Shown here piece by piece: positions 57,401-64,000 of a stretch of 64,000 nucleotides of DNA. A program made the translations under genes and the position numbers. A model generated the notes under the pieces. It was not told the DNA's origin and did not search any database. It saw nothing but the letters and a program-made list of their open reading frames with translations. Origin of the DNA: Sequoia sempervirens (lineage: Eukaryota; Streptophyta; Pinopsida; Cupressales; Cupressaceae). Within the stretch, counting starts at the first letter, position 1. Each line of letters opens with the position of its first letter. The DNA lies in assembly GCA_007258455.2 (NCBI GenBank), contig VDFB02373365.1, positions 220,938,552-221,002,551 on the forward strand, written 5' to 3'.

Positions 57401-59876
57401 ACCTCACTTGTTGCCTAGATGTGTACTAGAGAGAATTGGGTTTCTTGAGGTGATGTATTAGTTGGGAAGTGTGGAGAATAAACATTTGTTGGATCAAGGA
57501 AAGGGAACTTTCTTCCCCTCATATACATGCTTCTCTAATTTTGTAATGATCAAAGGAGGTTGGAATAAGGTAAATGACATGATTAAAGCTATTCACATGA
57601 AGAGAGGAGTGGCAAGAGAGTATCATGATCCTAAAGGTTTCATGGCCTGGTTAAAGGCAACGAACAAGAGTTCCATGTTTGTGCATAATTTTTGGTACGC
57701 TGAGGATATAATAAGGAACATATTTGATCTTGTGGAATAGGAGAATAGAAAAGAAAAGTGGATTTATTTTAACAAAATGCAAAGAAAGGAAAAGGATCCT
57801 AAATTTGCTGCTCTTGTAAAAAATCCCAATATAATGCAGAGGGTGGAATATGTGTTCTAGAACTTTGAAACAATGGTTGGTCACCTTGGAGGTGAAAGAA
57901 TGATTCAAGACAAGGGGAAAGACCCTGTGGAGGAGGAACAGGGTGGAGGAGAAATCCCTATTATAGAGGAAAGACCTACAAACCAACCTCTTAAGGAACT
58001 AAAAGTAAAGGTTTTCATAAGGAGAAAGAACAAAGTAAAGAAAGACGATGCAATAGCTGCTACCTCTCAACAAGAGGAGCAAAGAACTCCTCCTATGCCA
58101 GAAATTCCACCACCATCTCCACCAAACCGGGCCTGAAATTGTGTATGTTGATGCGCCATCACAACATTCCTCACCACCAAAAGAGCCACCATTGAAGAAG
58201 CAAAAGGTCGAATCGACAAGTTTGGTGGATTATGATGGTGATGATGAACTCGATGAAGAGATTTGGGTATCTAAGCATGAAATACAACAAGGAATGCCTC
58301 CTGCACCAGTAGTGATTGTGTCACAACAACTAGGTATGAGGTTGAGCAAGGATGACCTCACTGGGATAAACAAATCTGATGATCTCAGGGTGGAGGCTTG
58401 CACAAAATTTATGGATGATGATTCATTCATAAAGTCCCAAGCTTTCATGGAATTTTCCTACAAGGCTAAGAAGCATGAATATGTTACTACTGTAGCTAAG
58501 CAAATAAGTCTTCATCCAGAGTTGCTAGAGGCAACTATTCAAGCACAGGTCCTGAAAGAAATGAAATGAAAATTTCATAAAATGATTGCAACTAAAGGCA
58601 AAGAATTGGTGAGAAATAGTGGTGTTTTGTTGTTACCAGAGTGGGATTTGGCCTCTGCTATTACTTTTGATACGATGAAGAGGTGTGAAAGACCACTTTA
58701 CAATTCATAAGAAGATGCTAAAATTGTATTATAAGGATCAAATTTTAGTGAGCAGTGGGATGCATTAGCTATATGGCCCATAGCCCCTAGCACAAAGAAG
58801 CCTAATATTGTAGAGCCTGCACCAGACTATGGGGGAGGCCTGATAATAAAGAGAGTTTCAAAGACATCAAATATTGAGGCAACAACAATGTCAGTGCATG
58901 TTGCCCAGTTTACAAAAGCCATAGTGGAGTCGGTGACTGTAGAAAAGGAAAAATTTAGGAAGCAATACAATGAATTGCTGGTTGATTATGGGAAGACTGA
59001 ACAACAAAAGATGCAGATGCAAACAAAGATAGCATTATTGAGGTAGAAATTGGAAAATTTGCAACCAAGAGAGCAAAAGTAGATTGATGTTGCCTCCCCT
59101 ACTACTTCACCTGAACCAATACCTGTTGACTATACCCCTACCACAAGTTCCTCATGGGAAATTGTGCCATACAATAAGGGAATTGTACCCATTTCAATGG
59201 TAGAGCCAAACACATCTGAAGTACCACAGGCAGAGGAATGTGCCAGCAAGGGGGAGTTGCTTAAGCAACTAAATGAATACAAAGAAAAATGTGACAATCT
59301 CAATAGGGAAATCGTTGTCAGTAATATGAAGATTGTCACTATAGTCTTGGAGCACCTAAATAGGGGGGTTAATAACAGATTAAATATCATTCATGATAGC
59401 TATTCCTCCATGAAGTCTGCTATAAATTATAATTTTGGCAATGATAAGGAGAGAGCTATTCCGCTCATGGAGACATGGATCCCAAGGTTGCAAGAGTTGA
59501 AAATGATGTCTATTGGACCCAAGCAAGATGCTAACTCCCATGAGAAGCTTAAGCCCACCATTACTATTGTAAATGAGATTAAGGAATTTAGGGGAAATAT
59601 TGAGCCTTTGGAGGCCAAGATAAAGGAATTAGTTAAATTTTTTCATGAAACACATCATGGTCTCCTCCCATCTATTTTAAGGAATGATGGTAGCATAAAA
59701 AATCTACAGGAGTGGAGAAAGGAAACTAAAGATGTCATTTCAGGTCAAGTTGCTTCAATTTGTCAAGAACATGATATGGGTACATTAAAGAGGAACATGG
59801 ACATGCTAGCCCATGCAGAGATTGTCCTGGAAGGGTTCGATAAGGAAGCCAATCAAGTTGTTACCAAGTATTCATC
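54430..59876 (+). repeat. Element B right terminal repeat (3' LTR), truncated by gap
   Basis: Starts TGATGGAACCCC and follows the left repeat collinearly to the gap. Divergence from the left copy is visibly around 10 percent in the first 1.8 kb, but only about 1.5 percent at 56705-57110. The last 1.5 kb expected from the left copy is missing. Confidence 0.75.
56241..59876 (+). pseudogene. ORF-L copy 3 in the right LTR
   Basis: Same architecture as copy 2: basic start (MAPKARVSSSKEKAST), globular region (NPWNLDLGKLIVPNVYLDID, GINHNWGDVIPYPTYMVLKV), Pro-rich/acidic middle with PPLKKQKVE (58.2 kb) and C-terminal coiled coil with the longest open segment from 59164 to the gap. Stops: TAG at about 56322 (Trp in copy 2), TAA 56724, TAG 56883 and 56958 (shared with copy 2), TAG near 57161, 57460, 57738 and 57858 (Gln in copy 2). 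A 4-bp deletion at about 58130 shifts the frame. It can be used with copy 2 to judge ancestral residues. Function is unknown. Confidence 0.65.
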
Positions 59877-59976
59877 NNNNNNNNNNNNNNNNNNNNNNNN
59901 NNNNNNNNNNNNNNNNNNNNNNNNNNNNNNNNNNNNNNNNNNNNNNNNNNNNNNNNNNNNNNNNNNNNNNNNNNNN
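59877..59976. other. Assembly gap of exactly 100 N
   Basis: A run of 100 N, the conventional size for a gap of unknown length. The sequences on the two sides belong to different contexts (element B repeat; element A flank). Order and distance across the gap are not reliable. Any ORF crossing it is artificial. Confidence 0.98.
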
Positions 59977-60803
59977 CTAGGAGTATCCACATCTTTCACC
60001 AAATCCACCTTTCTCTTAGCAGATGATTTGTCTTTCCTGGGACATTTAGATTTCCCCTTAGAAATCTTCTTACCTGGCTGCACCATGGATTCCCTTGATT
60101 CAATGTCTATTTCGTAACCCTTAGACCACGCTTTAGACCCTTCCTCAAACACACCATCATCCATAGACATTTCATCAAAATCCAAGTCCTCATCCTCGGA
60201 AGTCCCTTCCCACTCCCCAGCAGAATCCCCTGTCTCATAACCAGAATTCTTAACCCCCTTTTTGTGAGTCAGGGTTTTAGGATAAATATGGATTAATTTG
60301 AGCTTAATATGAGCAAACAAAAGACTCGTAAGGACTTCATGCATAAAAAAATTCTTAGGGTTTTTACATTGATCCTCAATACTATTTTCCATCAACAGTA
60401 AAAGATAGAAAGGAAAAGAGACCAACACCTTATGACAAAAGTGATTCAACAACATAAAGTGATAACTATACACAATAAAGAACCTACCTTCTAGTGTGAA
60501 ATAATGCATTACAGCTAGCACAAGATCCCTCCACAATGGTTTAAGAGACTTACGGGCATACCCACCACTCTTGACCTCCCGGAGCTTCTTCTTCTCATCG
60601 AAATTGAAAAAATTAGCAAAGGATTTCTTCACAACAACTCTATCTCGGTAGAATTTCCTCCCAGAAGATGAAAACCTCGCGACTTCTGCAATGAAATCCT
60701 CATCAATATTGAACTCCACCCCTTTATAATGCAGAGTCCTACCATTCCACCCTTTTACAAAAAACTCTGTAGCTTCAGGACTAGGGCCTTGGATTCTTTG
60801 CAT
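59977..60803 (-). pseudogene. Partial second copy of the 364-codon retroelement ORF
   Basis: Identical, as far as I compared, to 5274-6100 at a constant offset of 54703. It holds the first 275 codons or so; the C-terminal part is lost in the gap. The acidic stretch and basic cluster are present. Confidence 0.8.
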
Positions 60804-60846
60804 ATACTAGGTTACCCCACCCTTTTCCAAATGATCCCACACTGTT

Positions 60847-61188
60847 TCATTGCTTTGGAACTCCTCTCACGAGCTTGGTTCGACCCTGCAGTGAGCTCCA
60901 CCCATGGCTGGATGTAAAGAGTAGGAACCCAACAACACCAAAAATTTTTGCAAAAAACAAAATAAGCCTGGCTATCTGCAAAACCACGCAAATAATACCC
61001 ACAAAATGTGTGAGGATTTCATTCAAAGTACTTCCCTGCCTATGCAACCAGGCCATAATTTTACGGACATCAAAGTTGTAATTATGAAACGGGCAGGGCC
61101 AAGGTTCAACGTGCATAAGCCAACTCAAAAATATCATGAAGAACCTTTCCCCTATATCGGCCACCTTAAATACATGCCACCTGGTCAT
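60847..61188 (-). CDS. Second copy of the hydrophobic 113-codon ORF
   Basis: Identical in protein sequence to 6144-6485. Same caution: it may be a chance frame overlapping the RNase H end. Confidence 0.25.
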   Translation of the reverse strand: MTRWHVFKVADIGERFFMIFLSWLMHVEPWPCPFHNYNFDVRKIMAWLHRQGSTLNEILTHFVGIICVVLQIARLILFFAKIFGVVGFLLFTSSHGWSSLQGRTKLVRGVPKQ

Positions 61189-61235
61189 CCTTGGAAATAG
61201 ATTTTAGATTGAGTGGTAATGATTCAAATGCATCT

Positions 61236-62362
61236 TGTAGATGTAAAATTTGAAAATGCTTAAAACTTGACATCTATTAGCATGGTTAGTCGATTAAAGC
61301 AAAGCAAATCAAACATCTCTATGAAATACTTAATCATATTAAATATGCAACCAAGGAAACAAGAAAAGCTTAATAAAATCATATGAAAACATGAATCATA
61401 CCTATCCCATAGTGAAGTGGTGCTACTTTGATGTGGAAAGTAGCCCTTTCCCACCTCCTTGATAAGCTAAATGATGAAAATTCCTTGAAAATGTGATGAG
61501 ATGTGATGAAATGCAAACGATGATTGCCTATAGTGCAAATACTAAGATTATGGATGGATTGTGGATGAACTCGTGGATGCTAATTCAATAGAGAAGGCCT
61601 TTATTTATAACGAAGAAGGTTTGAAGAGTGAAGAATGGGGAGAATGTGGGATTAAAAATTGGACCAATGGCATTATGCCACTTGTCAACATGCTAATGAA
61701 TCTAGAGGAGATGTGCTCACACATGTGTGAGCACATCTTGGGAGATGGGATGTGTAAGAAGAATGAATGCCAAGAGGTGGCTTGTGTAAGAGGGGGTGTA
61801 AGAGCCCTTAATGCAAAGGTGGCTCAAAAAAGAGGACATGTAAGAGCCTTTAATGCCAAGGTGGAGGAAAAAAGTCCTTTGGGAGGGAAAAGTCAAGTGG
61901 GTGGAATATTCAAAGAATATGCCATTTTTGAATGAAAATAGGGTAATTAGTAAATCAAATAAATTGATTTACGTGTGCAACTTGACCAAGGTTGACTTAC
62001 CCTAAAGTGGAGTTAAAAGTTAGAGGAATGGGGGATTAGTGTTAGGAGTTAATTAATTTAGGATTAATTAACTTAGATGAAATTAGTTTGATTTGTGACA
62101 TTTGATTTAGATGTTTGGGTTTATTTAAATCAAATGAGAGGATGTTTATTAGGATTTCAATTAAATAAAATTGATTTATTTAATTAAAGGAAGAACATTA
62201 GGATTTAAATTGATTTATTTAATTAAAGGAAGAACATTAGGATTTTGATGAATTTAATTAATTAAATAAAGATTATTCAATTCATTGGTTAGTGTGGAAG
62301 TGAAGAATCGGTGTTAGTAAATCAAGTGCATGATGTCGATCATGATATTTTGAGTGTCTACA
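61236..62362 (-). repeat. Element A family 3' LTR (LTR 3)
   Basis: 1127 bp, TGTAGATG to GTGTCTACA. Identical to LTR 1 for its first 818 bp, then closer to LTR 2. TATA box at 61602-61611. It sits at the same position of the same flank as LTR 1, so it is a copy of the same insertion, not an independent one. Confidence 0.9.
61709..61738. promoter_or_regulatory. Perfect 30-bp palindrome in LTR 3
   Basis: Same sequence as in LTR 1 and LTR 2, at the same distance from the TATA box as in LTR 1. Confidence 0.7.
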
Positions 62363-62377
62363 TTTTGCCCCTCTTTG
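62363..62377 (-). promoter_or_regulatory. Polypurine tract before LTR 3
   Basis: The minus strand reads CAAAGAGGGGCAAAA directly before the LTR, matching that of element A. Confidence 0.8.
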
Positions 62378-64000
62378 AAGTAATGTACCTGCTACGTTGA
62401 TTCAAAGAATAACCTTGCTGAGATCAACGTTCAAAATTTTTCTAATTTTTTTCAGATGCCCTAGTGGAAAGAAGTATACTGGTACACTGCCCCCTCGAGA
62501 GATCGAGCAAAAAGTTCGATTTGAGGGTTGATCTCGCGACAAAGAGGTTCAAGATGGATGCATGGATGGTTATGTAATGAGATGCTTAGACTAACAGATC
62601 TATATTATGCCCTAAATGATAATGCAAAATGGATGTTATGATATGAATGATATGCAACATGTTGACGGTTTGTGGATGCAGGATGGATGCATTGGTGATG
62701 TTTGGTTTCTGAATGTCATGATACCATGTTAGTGTTAATATGCGAGAAAGATAGAAGAAAGAGAAATCAACCCTTAACTTCGAGATGATACAAAAAACAT
62801 GATGATGATGATGATGATGATTATTATTATGATGATTGCTTATCAGAGATTGGGGATATAAAAAGCTTACTTACCTTATTTTTGATAACACACATAGATA
62901 TGATGCATCAAGGTATAGGGAACCAAGATGACATTGTACCTAGTGCGATGGACTTTGAATCGATAATCAGATAGGAGTATCCCTATTCACACCTAACATA
63001 CAAAACCTTATTTAGGATGCAGTTCAAATATTTCAAAACATCTCAGACCAAAACATAGAAAAGCAGAACCTTCCCATGTGGTCAACAAGATACCCAAAAC
63101 ACCCTCCCTACAAACCAAACAATGTAAGCATGACCAAGGTTATATTACAAGAATATCCAACAAGCACAACAAATAAAAATATAATGATCAATGCCCCATT
63201 CCTTTCTAAATTGTTTTGTTTAGATATCATCGAGAGGTCATTGGAATGAGCGCAATAAGATAAATCAACAAGACAAGGACCAAGTAAACAAACAAGCTAA
63301 TGGTCTTCATACCTCTAGTCAAGAATAAACTACAGTAATGCCTGATGTTGATGTCCATTGTAGGATGGATGCATCCTAGGACATGATGTTATTAGATGAT
63401 TTTGGGACTAACTGGATGATGGTCTATTAATACCAAGAGTTAACCAACTTGTTTACCTACTAACCTAGACTTGAGACCTTGACATTTGAGTTTTCACTTT
63501 CGATTTGCTATACTTGTTTCTGATTGTTTCACCAAAGATTGGTGGTGATGATGATTTATTATGAGTGAATGTTTATTGTGGGTGAATACAAAATGGGATG
63601 GATGGATTTTTTCAAATATTTGGATGTTTTTGATGTTTTGAAATGTTTTGAGGCTGTTTTGGTATTTTTGAGATGTTTTGCAAATGTTTTGATTTTCAAA
63701 ATTTTCAATGTTTTTGTGTTTTCTGAGATTTTGAACAAGAACCTAACCTAAGGACCTATCCTAGGGGCCTTGGGGGCTGATCAAAGATTAGCCTTGCCTA
63801 TGTTATACATGCAGAGACCACTTAGTTCGACTGACACAAACTCATTTATTGATGAGATATGAACAAATGGATTGCTAGTTTATTATGACAACATACTCCT
63901 AAAGGACTAACCTAATGTATCTCGGGGGCACATCGATGATGGCCTTACCTACGTTCAGAGCTTAAAGACCCGTAGTTTGACAAGACAACTCTATTTTTGA
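62378..64000 (-). mobile_element. 3' region of a second element A copy, runs off the window
   Basis: Collinear with 7664-9300. 62996-63680 is identical to 8258-8942; the parts before and after are diverged with many small indels. No coding sequence. The pol genes would lie beyond the window. A TTTGATGTTTTGAAATGTTTTG minisatellite is near 63620. Confidence 0.8.

Larger units (their letters stand above)
35930..59876 (+). mobile_element. Retroelement B: giant Ty3/gypsy (Tat-type) element with ORF-bearing terminal repeats
   Basis: Long direct repeats start at 35930 and 54430 with the same TGATG(T/G)AACCCC. The offset is exactly 18,500 bp at both the repeat start and the ORF-L start. Between them lie gag (43.0-45.9 kb), protease, an extra RNase H, reverse transcriptase, RNase H and integrase. 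A PBS-like site follows the left repeat at 42904. Taking that as the LTR end gives 6.97-kb LTRs. The right copy is cut by the 100-N gap after 5.45 kb. Expected full length is about 25 kb, including a 2.0-kb insertion. An alternative is a tandem array with a shorter LTR and an internal ORF. Confidence 0.7.

Noticed and set aside
59853..60803. 316-codon minus-strand ORF crossing the N gap
   Set aside because: It reads through 100 undefined bases and joins two unrelated sequences. Only 59977-60803 is real.
1..64000. CRISPR arrays, rRNA or tRNA genes, bacterial operons
   Set aside because: No spaced identical repeats, no conserved rRNA or tRNA stretches and no prokaryotic gene organisation were seen. 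The content is plant retroelement DNA throughout.

Overview
This is repeat-dense nuclear DNA of a seed plant. The AT-rich composition, very long Tat-type Ty3/gypsy retrotransposons (integrase, reverse transcriptase and two RNase H domains), a CACTA transposon, LINE-type fragments and the absence of any clear host gene suggest a large gymnosperm genome, probably a conifer. The species cannot be fixed from the sequence. A run of exactly 100 N (59877-59976) shows it is a scaffolded draft. No rRNA, tRNA or CRISPR was seen.

Layout. 1-3.9 kb: unassigned AT-rich DNA, ending in a diverged piece of the retroelement A 3' region. 3.9-6.5 kb and 23.97-24.35 kb: two halves of one minus-strand unit (a LINE-type RNase H followed by extra ORFs), split by element A. 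6,533-23,970: retroelement A, 17.4 kb, minus strand, with paired 1.1-kb LTRs, a near-perfect 5-bp target duplication, PPT, PBS candidate, a TATA box and a conserved 30-bp palindrome in the LTR, and decayed gag-PR-RT-RNH-aRNH-INT. 24.4-30.4 kb: the remains of a CACTA transposon with its TIR, subterminal repeats and a TNP2/Transposase_24-like ORF; a 1.5-kb retroposon with a perfect 16-bp target duplication sits inside it. 30.6-31.8 kb: another diverged LTR. 32.7-35.9 kb: an old copy of a large uncharacterised ORF, cut off where element B begins. 35.9-59.9 kb: retroelement B, plus strand, with decayed gag, PR, aRNH, RT, RNH and INT. Its terminal direct repeats are very long (6.97 kb on the left if the PBS is right; at least 5.4 kb on the right up to the gap), and each holds a copy of that ORF of about 1,200 codons. 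Its integrase is interrupted by a TIR transposon that itself carries a solo LTR. 59,977-64,000: a second copy of the left edge of element A with its flank, joined across the gap.

How it fits together: the window is a nest of mobile elements. Most coding sequence is broken, and where the ancestral residue can be guessed the premature stops are mostly C-to-T (or complementary) changes at Gln, Arg and Trp codons, as expected from deamination of methylated cytosine. The most unusual items are the ORF-bearing giant terminal repeats of element B, the recurring layout of globular domain, acidic stretch, nuclear-localisation-like motif and coiled coil in its ORF and in the ORF next to the LINE fragment, and the mosaic of identical and diverged blocks between the two copies of element A's edge.
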